Origin: an uncultured Pseudomonadota bacterium
GTDB lineage: Bacteria; Pseudomonadota; Alphaproteobacteria; Rs-D84
Direction: 5' to 3'
Assembly (NCBI GenBank): GCA_945483255.1
Contig: CALYRP010000006.1
Coordinates: 1 to 14,523 of the forward strand
DNA length: 14,523 nt
The notes beneath the pieces are model-generated. The model saw only the letters and a list, made by a program, of their open reading frames with translations, did not search any database and was not told the DNA's origin. Within the stretch, counting starts at the first letter, position 1. Every line of letters starts with the position of its first letter. Position numbers and translations under genes: made by a program. This document shows positions 6,868 to 14,523 of the stretch, piece by piece.

Positions 6868-7716
6868 TTATACTTTTTCCACGCCACGCATGTGTGCAGA
6901 ACGGGCACGTGGATTGTTTTCCGATTCGTCTTTTGATGGCGTTTTTACTTTTAATAATTTATATGGTGCGGTATCGTTTGTCGGCAATCTTGGGTCGCCT
7001 GCAACATCTGTCCATTTACGGAAAGTGTTTTTTACAATTCTGTCTTCTATTGAATGAAATGTAACACAAACACAACGCCCGCCGGCGCCGATAAGTTCGT
7101 TAACAGAGCCAAGTGCGCTTTTTATTTGCCCCATTTCATCATTGACCGCAATACGCAAAGCCTGAAATACCGGAGCAACATCACCTGGATTTTTTATTAA
7201 ATCGCGCAATTCAAATGTTGTTTTTGGTTGTTTTTCTTTTAACAATTTGGCATAAAAATGTGATTTTTTAATATCGCCATATTCGTATAAAACATCTGCC
7301 AAATCATCAGGTGACATATTGTTTATTAAATCAGCCGCCGTTATATTTGTGCGTGTATCCATGCGCATATCAAGTGGCGCATCAAAACGAAAAGAAAAAC
7401 CGCGTTCGCCGTTATCTATTTGCATTGATGATATGCCTAAATCAAAAACCACATCATCAAAATCACCAACATTTAATTGTTTTATTTCGGAAAAGGGCGA
7501 ATTTATAAAACGAAATCTTTCACCATATTCCTTTTTTAATTCATTCGCATCCACGTTTACATTTGTATCACGGTCAAATGCGATAACAGATGCCCCGCGT
7601 TCAAGAAAGGCGCGCGAATATCCGCCCGCACCGAATGTGCAATCTACAATTGTGCGTCCTTTTATATCGCCCAATGTTTCCAAAACATCATCTAAAAGCA
7701 CAGGTATATGTTTCAT
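6868..7716 (-). CDS. rsmH: 16S rRNA (cytosine(1402)-N(4))-methyltransferase
   Basis: RsmH (MraW) uses S-adenosylmethionine to methylate N4 of C1402 in the 30S decoding centre. At 282 residues it is slightly shorter than most members (about 300-315). Family signatures run in order: HIPVLLDDVLE (3-13), DCTFGAGGYS (25-34, the SAM-binding glycine loop), FDRD (47-50), FDLGISSMQID (91-101), ERGFSFRFDAPLDMRMD (104-120), VFQALRIAVNDE in the middle, VTFHSIEDRIVKNTF, and the C-terminal NNPRARSAHMRGVEK. Its ATG overlaps the dnaE stop codon by one base (TAATG), so translation is probably coupled. In many bacteria this gene sits in the mraZ-dcw cell-division cluster; here none of those neighbours is present. 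Confidence 0.97.
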   Translation of the reverse strand: MKHIPVLLDDVLETLGDIKGRTIVDCTFGAGGYSRAFLERGASVIAFDRDTNVNVDANELKKEYGERFRFINSPFSEIKQLNVGDFDDVVFDLGISSMQIDNGERGFSFRFDAPLDMRMDTRTNITAADLINNMSPDDLADVLYEYGDIKKSHFYAKLLKEKQPKTTFELRDLIKNPGDVAPVFQALRIAVNDEMGQIKSALGSVNELIGAGGRCVCVTFHSIEDRIVKNTFRKWTDVAGDPRLPTNDTAPYKLLKVKTPSKDESENNPRARSAHMRGVEKV

Positions 7717-10700
7717 TATTCTATTGTAACCTTGGTTCCAAGTGCTGTTAAATCTTTCGCGGTTGTGGCACCTAATTCAACGGTATTTTTTAATATCAAA
7801 GATGCGTTTTTATCACCAGAATGCAGATTTAAAATTATTCTGGTTTGACCATATGGCAATGCAGACAGTGCCTTCTTTACATCAGCCAGAACAGATTTGT
7901 CATTAATATCAATTGTTAATGTTTTTGCAATCTTTGCCACCCATTGATTTAACGAAATAATAGAATCTACAAAAACAGAAACCCTGTCATCACGCACAGA
8001 TGTTTTGCCAGAAATAACAACTTCTGTTTCTGTATTTAATATTTGGGACAAATCAATTGATGCATCTCCAAAAGCGACACCTTCGATATTACCATAACTG
8101 TCTGATGCATTTATAGTTAACATATCTTTGCCAGTTTTTGTTTTTCGGCGCGAAAAGGAATTAACATTAACTGCAACACGAACATTTTTACGATCGCCAA
8201 TTGTTGCCAATGTTTGACTGGTTGTTAATTTTTCACGCGCAATTAAATGTTTGTATTGATCAAGCGGATGTGCTGAAATATAAAATCCAAGTGCAGACAA
8301 TTCGTTTTCTAGTCTTTGTGCAAACGTCCATGATTTTGTTTTTGACAAATCTTTCAATAATCTGTCTTCGCTGACATCATCTTGAGTTGTGTTAGCAAAC
8401 AAAGACAAAGAATTTGCATTTTCACGTGATTTAGATGCGTATGCCAATATTGCATCAGCATTCATAAATATCAATGCACGATTTTTTTCTAATGAATCAA
8501 GAACACCAACTTTGGCAAAGGCTTCTAATATTCTTTTGTTTATAAAACCAGAACAACGTTTTATAAAATCTGTTAAATTTTTGAATTTTCCATTTCTTTC
8601 ACGTTCTGCAACTATTTGATCTGTAACTGCGGTTCCAACACCTTTTATCGCAGCAAGCGCATAAATAATTTTTCCGTTTTTAACAGTAAAAGCAGATTCG
8701 CTTTCATTAATATCAGGGGCAATAATTGGAATATTAAAATTAGATTTCGCATCATCTACAAATATCGCCAATTGATCAGTATCATTCATATTACTGGACA
8801 TCGATGCCGCCAAGAATTCAGCAGGGAAATGTGCCTTTAAATATGCACATTGGTTTGCAACAATAGAATATGCAATAGCGTGTGATTTATTAAATGCGTA
8901 TTTTGCAAACTCTTTAAATTTTTCCCACAAATCTTTTGCCGTTGCTTCATCCAATGTGCCTTCTTTTTTGCAGCCTTCCAAGAATTTAATTTCCATCTTG
9001 GCCAAAAGGTCAGCTTTCTTTTTACCCATTGCTTTACGCACAGTATCTGATTCACCACGGGTAAAGCCCGCCAAGGCGCGTGTCAAAAGCATAACTTGTT
9101 CCTGGTAAACAATAATACCATAACTTTCTTTTAATATAGCTTCTGCTTTTGGGTGAACATATTCAATCTTTTCTTCGCCATGCATACGTGCAATAAATTG
9201 CGGAATAAACGCGATAGGTCCCGGACGATTCAACGCATTCAACGCAGATATTTCCAAGAAACTGGTCGGATGCATTTTTTTCAATGTTTGCTGTACAAAT
9301 GGGGCATCGAATTGGAATATGCCTTCGGTTAATCCGGATTGCCACAATTTCATTGTTTCAGTATCATCTGTTGGAATTTGATCCAAATCAATATTTATAC
9401 CGCGGGTTTTCTGAATTAATTTTGTTGCATATTTTAACACAACCAATGTTTCCAAACCCAAAAAGTCAAATTTAATCAAACCCGCGCTTTCCAAATAATG
9501 TCCATCAAATTGACAAGATGGTAATTGGTTCGCGGGATCACGATAAACAGGTGCAATTTTAGTTGTTGGACGATCGCCAATAACAACACCACATGCGTGT
9601 TGCCCCAAATTGCGTATTGAACCTTCTAAATCTTCTGCAACAGAAACCACCTTTGCCATATCCGGATCAGTATCAAGAATTTCTTGGATTTCATGCGAAG
9701 AATCAACTGCTTCGCGTAATGTTTTTGCATCTTGTGGTATTAATTTTGACAATCTGTCGGACTTTGAATATGGCATACCATAAACACGACCAATATCACG
9801 GATCGCACCGCGTGCCTGCAAAGAACCAAAAGTTATAATTCGACACACAGAATCACGACCATATTTTTCACCAACATAATCTAATACGCGTTCAATACCA
9901 GTTGGTTCAAAATCAACATCAAAATCAGGCATCGATATACGATCTGGATTCAAGAATCTTTCAAAAAGCAAACCATATTTTAATGGGTCAACATGTGTAA
10001 TACCCAACGCCCACGCAACAATAGACCCCGCGCCAGACCCACGGCCAGGTCCAGTTAAAATATCATTATTTCTGCACCAATTAATATAATCTGCAACAAT
10101 AAGGAAATATCCAGGAAATCCCATACCGATAATTGTTTTTAATTCAAATTCTGCCTGGTCAAAATAGGGTGCAGTATCTGTAATATTATGTTCTTTTAAT
10201 CTTTTCTTTAAACCGTTCATAGTGTTGTCGCGCAACATTTGACATTCGGTTTCAAAATCATCACCAAATTTTGGCAACAAAGGTTTTTCATGGACATTAA
10301 CAAAAAATGCACAACGTTTCGCAATGTTAATCGTATTTTCAATTGCTTCGGGTAAATCAGAAAACAATTCTGTCATTTCTTCGCTTGATTTAAAATACTG
10401 CTCAGAAGATTTGCGTGGTCTGTCCGGGTCAATAACTTTTGTTTGTCCCAAGACACATCCCAAAGCATCCATTGCCTCGTAATCGTTTGGCATGGCAAAA
10501 CACACATCGTTTGTTGCAACGATTGGTATATTTAAATCACGCGCAATTTGTAAAAACACAGGTTCTGTTTTTATTTCAGCATCCAAACCATGTCTTTGAA
10601 TTTCAATATAAAAATTGTTTCCAAATATATCTAAGAATTGTTGTGCCAGATTAAACGCAGTATTGTTTTGATTGTTTAAAATCGCCATACCAATTGCACC

Positions 10701-11150
10701 AGTATGCGCCCCAGACAAACAAATCAAACCATCTTTGCGTGATTTTAATTCAGACATTGTTATATATGGCCCAAGATGATGATTTTCTTGACGCATATAC
10801 ATAACACGACTTAATTCGCAAAGATTTAAATATCCAATATGGTTTTTAGCCAACAAAACAATCTTTGAAAGCGATGATTGTCGCAAGATTTTAGGGTCTG
10901 CACTGTGATGGTTTAAAGACAATTCAACACCAATTATTGGCTGTAATTTGTTTGATGGCATAACATCTGAAAATTCAGCACAACCGGACATCATATTTGT
11001 ATCTGTCAATGCACACGCAAACATATTGTTGTCTTGGCAAAGTTCTGGGATACCTTTTAATATGCCCAGTTTTTTATTAGCCGCCACAGACAAAGTGCTG
11101 GCCCCGACAGAAATTTTAGAATGAACACGCAGATGCACAAAATCCGGCAT
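7716..11150 (-). CDS. dnaE: DNA polymerase III alpha subunit
   Basis: The replicative polymerase, acting in the cytosol within the Pol III holoenzyme. At 1144 residues it is full length (E. coli 1160). The N-terminal PHP domain begins FVHLRVHSKIS and includes ALTDTN, EIQRHGLDAE and PIVATNDVCF; its metal ligands look degenerate, as in many proteobacterial DnaE proteins. The palm has GPGRGSGAGSIVAWALG and SMPDFDVDF (catalytic Asp409 and Asp411), then KFDFLGLETL with the third Asp. Fingers (YQEQVMLL, KAMGKKK) and the helix-hairpin-helix region (AAIKGVG) follow. Next are a probable clamp-binding SLSLF motif near 914-918 and an OB fold (about 960-1060). A good ribosome-binding site, GGAAGGA, precedes the ATG. 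It follows secA by 26 bases and overlaps rsmH by one base. Confidence 0.97.
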   Translation of the reverse strand: MPDFVHLRVHSKISVGASTLSVAANKKLGILKGIPELCQDNNMFACALTDTNMMSGCAEFSDVMPSNKLQPIIGVELSLNHHSADPKILRQSSLSKIVLLAKNHIGYLNLCELSRVMYMRQENHHLGPYITMSELKSRKDGLICLSGAHTGAIGMAILNNQNNTAFNLAQQFLDIFGNNFYIEIQRHGLDAEIKTEPVFLQIARDLNIPIVATNDVCFAMPNDYEAMDALGCVLGQTKVIDPDRPRKSSEQYFKSSEEMTELFSDLPEAIENTINIAKRCAFFVNVHEKPLLPKFGDDFETECQMLRDNTMNGLKKRLKEHNITDTAPYFDQAEFELKTIIGMGFPGYFLIVADYINWCRNNDILTGPGRGSGAGSIVAWALGITHVDPLKYGLLFERFLNPDRISMPDFDVDFEPTGIERVLDYVGEKYGRDSVCRIITFGSLQARGAIRDIGRVYGMPYSKSDRLSKLIPQDAKTLREAVDSSHEIQEILDTDPDMAKVVSVAEDLEGSIRNLGQHACGVVIGDRPTTKIAPVYRDPANQLPSCQFDGHYLESAGLIKFDFLGLETLVVLKYATKLIQKTRGINIDLDQIPTDDTETMKLWQSGLTEGIFQFDAPFVQQTLKKMHPTSFLEISALNALNRPGPIAFIPQFIARMHGEEKIEYVHPKAEAILKESYGIIVYQEQVMLLTRALAGFTRGESDTVRKAMGKKKADLLAKMEIKFLEGCKKEGTLDEATAKDLWEKFKEFAKYAFNKSHAIAYSIVANQCAYLKAHFPAEFLAASMSSNMNDTDQLAIFVDDAKSNFNIPIIAPDINESESAFTVKNGKIIYALAAIKGVGTAVTDQIVAERERNGKFKNLTDFIKRCSGFINKRILEAFAKVGVLDSLEKNRALIFMNADAILAYASKSRENANSLSLFANTTQDDVSEDRLLKDLSKTKSWTFAQRLENELSALGFYISAHPLDQYKHLIAREKLTTSQTLATIGDRKNVRVAVNVNSFSRRKTKTGKDMLTINASDSYGNIEGVAFGDASIDLSQILNTETEVVISGKTSVRDDRVSVFVDSIISLNQWVAKIAKTLTIDINDKSVLADVKKALSALPYGQTRIILNLHSGDKNASLILKNTVELGATTAKDLTALGTKVTIE

Positions 11151-11176
11151 AATATCCTTCCTTTTTCACCCTGGTC

Positions 11177-13804
11177 TTAGTGTAATTTACCGTGACAATG
11201 TTTGTATTTTAACCCCGAACCACATGGACACAATGCATTACGCGATATGTTCATATTTGACATGTTCTGTGTTGTGTTTTGATTCAATTCGGAATCATGT
11301 TGTGCCTGCTGTTGTGCAGTTGCATCAACATCTTCGCGTGTCAATTCCATACGACAAACATACGCAACCGACATTGTTTTAAAGTTTTGAATTGTGTTTT
11401 TAAACAATTCCAAAGCTTCATTTTTATATTCATACAATGGATTCTTTTGGGCATAACCACGCAAACCAATTGCACCTTGCAAATAATCCATTTGTTGCAA
11501 ATGACGTTTCCATACTGCATCTAATGCGCCCAACATCATCTGTTTTTGTGCTGTTTGCATCAATTCATCACCATATTTTTCACATTGTTGATTATAACGA
11601 TGCATCGCAAGATTAAACAATGTATCATACGCACCGCGTTCAGATATATTTTCATCTGTTTTCCATTTGTCTAAATCTGTGATATCCAATGCAAATATCC
11701 GCATCATATCTTCGTGGATACCTTCGATATTCCAAAGGGAAGGGTGTGTTTTTTCAGGAATATTTTTTTCACAAATAATTTCGACAACATCACCGATTAA
11801 TTCTGTCGCGAATGGTTTTAAATCATCTGAAGACATTAAATCGTTGCGTTGTTTATATACAACGGTTCTTTGATCATTCATAACATTATCGTATTTAAGC
11901 AATTCTTTACGGGCTTCAAAATATCTTGCTTCGACACGTTTTTGCGCTTTTTCAAGAGCCTTTGTTATCCAAGGATGTGTGATTGCTTCACCAGGTTTAA
12001 GCCCCAATGTTGTTAACATGTTTTGCAATCTGGCTGCGCCAAAGATGCGCATCAAATCGTCATCCAATGCCAAAAAGAATTTAGAATCCCCAGGATCGCC
12101 TTGACGGCCAGAACGACCGCGCAACTGGTTATCAATACGACGAGATTCATGACGTTCTGTTCCAATTACATACAAACCGCCAGCCTTTAAAACTTTTTCT
12201 TTGTTTTGTTCAATTTGTGCAATTATTTCTTTTTTCTTTTTTTCAAAATCTGGGGCTGTTTCATCCAGTTCAGCAATCAAATCGTCCGCATTACCACCCA
12301 ATTTAATATCCGTTCCGCGACCCGCCATGTTTGTAGCAATTGTGACGGCCCCAGGTGCGCCTGCTTGGGAAACAATTTTTGCTTCGCTTTCATGGTGTTT
12401 CGCATTCAAGACGGCTGGTTTTATGCCCAATTTTTCTTGAACATATTTTGCCAATTCTTCAGATTTTTCAATTGAAACCGTTCCAACCAACACCGGTTGT
12501 TCGCGTTCCATACATTCAGAAATTTGCTTGATAATCGCATCGTATTTTTCAGATTTATTACGATAAATTTCATCATGATGGTCAACACGCGCCACTGGTT
12601 TATTCGTTGGGATTGATACAACACGTAATTTATAAATTTCTTCGAATTCAGCGGCTTCTGTCATCGCAGTTCCGGTCATACCCGCCAAAACAGGATACAT
12701 TCTGAATAAATTCTGATAAGAAATACTGGATACCGTTTGGTTTTCAGGTTGAACGGTTACATGTTCTTTTGCTTCAATTGCCTGGTGTAATCCTTTGCCA
12801 AAACGACGGCCAGACATCACACGACCAGTAAATTCATCAACAATTAAAACTTCGCCCCCCCGCACAACATAATTAACATTTTTTTCATATAAATGATGTG
12901 CCAAAAGAGATTGTTGCAAATGCATAACAACAACCGCATTTTCAGATGCATATAAATTATCGCCAATTAAAATACCTGCTTCTTTTGCAAGCGCTGTTAC
13001 ATGATCAATCCCAGATTCTGTTAATGTAACATGTCTGTCTTTTTCATCAATTTTATAATCATCAGCAACCAATTGAACAACGACATCATCAACCTTGTTA
13101 TATAATTCACTGGTATCTTCTGATGGACCAGAAATAATCAAAGGAGTGCGCGCTTCATCAATTAAAATACTGTCCACTTCGTCAACAATAGCATAAAAAA
13201 ATGGGCGCAAAACCTGTTGTTCTTTGGTGAATTTCATATTATCACGCAAATAATCAAAACCCAATTCAGAATTCGTTACATATGTAATATCACAATTGTA
13301 TGCTGCGCGTCTGTCTTCGTCGGACATATCGTGTTGAATAATTCCGATTGTCATTCCAAGAAATCTGTAAACCTGGCCCATCCAGCCCGCATCACGTGAT
13401 GCCAAATAATCGTTAACCGTAATTAAATGTGCACCTTTGCCATGTAAAGCCTTTAAATACAGTGCCAATGTTGCAACCAATGTTTTTCCTTCACCGGTTT
13501 TCATTTCAGAAATTTGCCCATTAGACAAAACCATACCGCCAATTAATTGCACATCAAAATGGCGCAAACCAATAGAACGTTTTGCGGCTTCGCGTACAGC
13601 AGCAAAAACATCTGGCAAAAGGTCTTTTTCTTTTTCACCGTTTTTCAATCTTTCACGAAAAACATTAGTTAAATTATGGATTTCATCATCCGACATTGCG
13701 GCATATTTAGATTCCAAATTATTTATCGTTGAAACTGTTTTTTCATATGATTTAACCAATCTGTCGTTTGCAGAACCTAATAACAATTTTAATACATTTT
13801 TCAT
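11177..13804 (-). CDS. secA: Preprotein translocase ATPase SecA
   Basis: SecA drives post-translational export through SecYEG by ATP hydrolysis at the inner membrane. The 875 residues match the family. Visible features are the Walker A MKTGEGKT (101-108, Lys107), HLITVNDYLASRDAGWM, the DEVD Walker B-type box (208-211) with SILIDEARTPLIISG, the preprotein cross-linking domain, NQTVSSISYQNLFRMY, AGMTGTA, and helicase motifs ATNMAGRGTDIKLGGN and RGRSGRQGDPG. The C-terminal zinc tail NALCPCGSGLKYKHCHG (856-872) has three Cys and one His and is the SecB/phospholipid contact. The start is supported by MKNVLKLLLGSANDR, the usual N-terminus, and by TAAGGATG 5 bases upstream. The native promoter is not visible because the upstream DNA appears foreign from about 13817 on. 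Confidence 0.97.
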   Translation of the reverse strand: MKNVLKLLLGSANDRLVKSYEKTVSTINNLESKYAAMSDDEIHNLTNVFRERLKNGEKEKDLLPDVFAAVREAAKRSIGLRHFDVQLIGGMVLSNGQISEMKTGEGKTLVATLALYLKALHGKGAHLITVNDYLASRDAGWMGQVYRFLGMTIGIIQHDMSDEDRRAAYNCDITYVTNSELGFDYLRDNMKFTKEQQVLRPFFYAIVDEVDSILIDEARTPLIISGPSEDTSELYNKVDDVVVQLVADDYKIDEKDRHVTLTESGIDHVTALAKEAGILIGDNLYASENAVVVMHLQQSLLAHHLYEKNVNYVVRGGEVLIVDEFTGRVMSGRRFGKGLHQAIEAKEHVTVQPENQTVSSISYQNLFRMYPVLAGMTGTAMTEAAEFEEIYKLRVVSIPTNKPVARVDHHDEIYRNKSEKYDAIIKQISECMEREQPVLVGTVSIEKSEELAKYVQEKLGIKPAVLNAKHHESEAKIVSQAGAPGAVTIATNMAGRGTDIKLGGNADDLIAELDETAPDFEKKKKEIIAQIEQNKEKVLKAGGLYVIGTERHESRRIDNQLRGRSGRQGDPGDSKFFLALDDDLMRIFGAARLQNMLTTLGLKPGEAITHPWITKALEKAQKRVEARYFEARKELLKYDNVMNDQRTVVYKQRNDLMSSDDLKPFATELIGDVVEIICEKNIPEKTHPSLWNIEGIHEDMMRIFALDITDLDKWKTDENISERGAYDTLFNLAMHRYNQQCEKYGDELMQTAQKQMMLGALDAVWKRHLQQMDYLQGAIGLRGYAQKNPLYEYKNEALELFKNTIQNFKTMSVAYVCRMELTREDVDATAQQQAQHDSELNQNTTQNMSNMNISRNALCPCGSGLKYKHCHGKLH

Positions 13805-13808
13805 AATT

Positions 13809-13816
13809 CATCCTTA
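13809..13816 (-). promoter_or_regulatory. secA ribosome-binding site, at the edge of the suspected junction
   Basis: TAAGGATG on the minus strand, five bases before the secA ATG. It resembles the dnaE site (GGAAGGAT). It is likely the last piece of native secA leader before the foreign sequence, because the open frame running through it from upstream has no meaning inside secA. Confidence 0.6.
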
Positions 13817-14264
13817 CCATTTCTTTCATAACTTCTTCAATCTGCTTCGCCTTATCATGAGACTCAATCAAGAACCCCATTTCTATATTGCCCTGCATTC
13901 CGTGATATGAAAGATTCGCCGATGACACCAATGCTTTCTTTATATCCGATACAATTAGTTTCGCATGTAAAGCCGCCATTTTGTCATCTTCCTGTTTCTG
14001 ATATTCATATACTTGTAAAAAGCGTGAACGATGCGCCATCAACCTATCTAAAGCGTCCTTCTGCCTTTCGATATCATTTACATACAGTCGAACATATACA
14101 CCCTGCTGACTTTTCTTGATAATGACATCTAGCATTTCTGCAAAATAATCTGAAATTGAATATCCAGTTATAGTAAGACTCTTTTCTGTATTCTCAATCA
14201 GTTTACGCATGGTGTCTTTGGTTCTTAATGTTTTTACCCGCAATGAATCTGGTGCAGTAAGAAC
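13812..14264 (-). other. DrmC-like phospholipase D domain fragment
   Basis: The segment encodes LRTKDTMRKLIENTEKSLTI, then TGYSISDYFAEMLDVIIKK and, after a variable middle, HAKLIVSDIKKALVSSANLS (186-205 of the open frame). That is an HxK(x)4D motif followed by an SxAN turn, the signature of PLD-superfamily nucleases and lipases. GNIEMGFLIES and a short helix follow. The overall layout with a single HKD motif resembles DrmC, the PLD protein associated with DISARM, and related stand-alone PLD proteins. The N-terminal helical domain expected before LVLTAP is absent and is replaced by the ThDP-enzyme piece. No other DISARM gene (drmA, drmB, drmD or a methyltransferase) lies in the window. Confidence 0.65.
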
Positions 14265-14523
14265 AAGATCTGCATGTTCAATTTTCATATTCACGTAGTC
14301 CTTCCATGGTATACCTATGGTTCCCATATGATATACATTGTCACAAGGGATTATTCCCTTTGACATCATAGTTTCAATTACAGGAATTTTTAAATTAGTT
14401 GCAAAGGAAGTTAGAGATTTGCTTGCATTTGCCCTTACTGCACTGCTTCCAGCTAGAATCACTGGACTTTTTGACTTGAATATTTCACTTCTGGGAATCT
14501 GAAATTTAATGAAGAAGAGCAAA
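14250..14523 (-). other. Fragment of acetolactate-synthase-like ThDP enzyme (middle domain)
   Basis: About 90 residues match the start of the central domain of acetolactate synthase and related thiamine-diphosphate enzymes: SPVILAGSSAVRANASKSL, LKIPVIETMMSKGIIP, YHMGTIGIPWKDYVNMKI and the end strand ADLVLT. In real enzymes this strand is followed by a glycine-containing turn and the rest of the domain. Here the sequence switches to a PLD protein. The 5' part, including the N-terminal pyrimidine-binding domain, would lie beyond the window. The wording is closest to Gram-positive (Firmicutes) catabolic-type enzymes, from memory. Confidence 0.6.

Larger units (their letters stand above)
13752..14523 (-). 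pseudogene. Chimeric open frame: ThDP-enzyme piece joined to a PLD domain, running into secA
   Basis: One frame is open from the window edge to 13752 (256 residues counting from a TTG at the edge, which is not a credible start). Residues 1-88 are the middle domain of an acetolactate-synthase-like enzyme. Residues 89-237 are a phospholipase D domain. The last 19 residues (NYEKCIKIVIRFCKRQIG) are secA sequence read out of frame. A ThDP middle domain without its two catalytic partner domains, fused to a PLD domain, is not an arrangement I know. The frame also overlaps secA by 53 bases. I read it as two foreign fragments joined to this chromosome, not as a working gene. Confidence 0.65.

Noticed and set aside
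13437..13910. Plus-strand open frame across the secA start
   Set aside because: It lies antisense to conserved SecA motor sequence and crosses the suspected junction. It has no ribosome-binding site or recognisable domain.
13752..14523. Evidence for a DISARM defence island
   Set aside because: Only a DrmC-like PLD fragment is present. No DISARM helicase, DUF1998 protein or methyltransferase lies nearby, PLD proteins of this type also occur alone, and this segment is probably not native to the chromosome.

Overview
The window is AT-rich bacterial chromosome that reads as an uncultured alphaproteobacterium, probably one of the host- or gut-associated lineages. The evidence is the style of the housekeeping proteins (SecA with a C-terminal zinc tail, a DnaE of alphaproteobacterial type, RsmH), an XRE regulator of the kind common in that class, and a very large cysteine-rich secreted protein. 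The taxonomic call is inference from remembered protein families. Coding density is high and no gene-free stretch reaches 300 bases. I found no tRNA, rRNA, CRISPR array or transposase.

Left part (1-3017): a small plus-strand hypothetical gene converges on gpmI (phosphoglycerate mutase, minus) across a shared bidirectional terminator. gpmI diverges from a plus-strand pair, an XRE regulator followed by a degenerate kinase-like gene. The divergent promoters overlap, and a perfect palindrome lies in the regulator's leader. The kinase gene probably has a 5' frame problem: the well-placed start codon is in a different frame from the kinase domain. A second bidirectional terminator closes this block.

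Centre and right (3015-13804): six consecutive minus-strand genes. In transcription order they are secA, dnaE and rsmH (26-base gap, then a one-base overlap, so likely one operon), then from a new promoter a four-cysteine membrane protein and a soluble helical protein, and then from another promoter an 875-residue exported protein with about 30 cysteines. The membrane protein beside a disulfide-rich secreted protein suggests an envelope thiol-redox theme, but no function is proven.

Right edge (13805-14523): one open frame joins part of an acetolactate-synthase-like ThDP enzyme to a DrmC-like phospholipase D domain, then runs out of frame into secA. I think this edge is a chimera, either an assembly artefact or a recombination scar, and not a new fusion protein. 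It should not be read as a DISARM defence locus. The most useful unexplained material is the 163/199-residue gene pair, the cysteine-rich protein and the split kinase.
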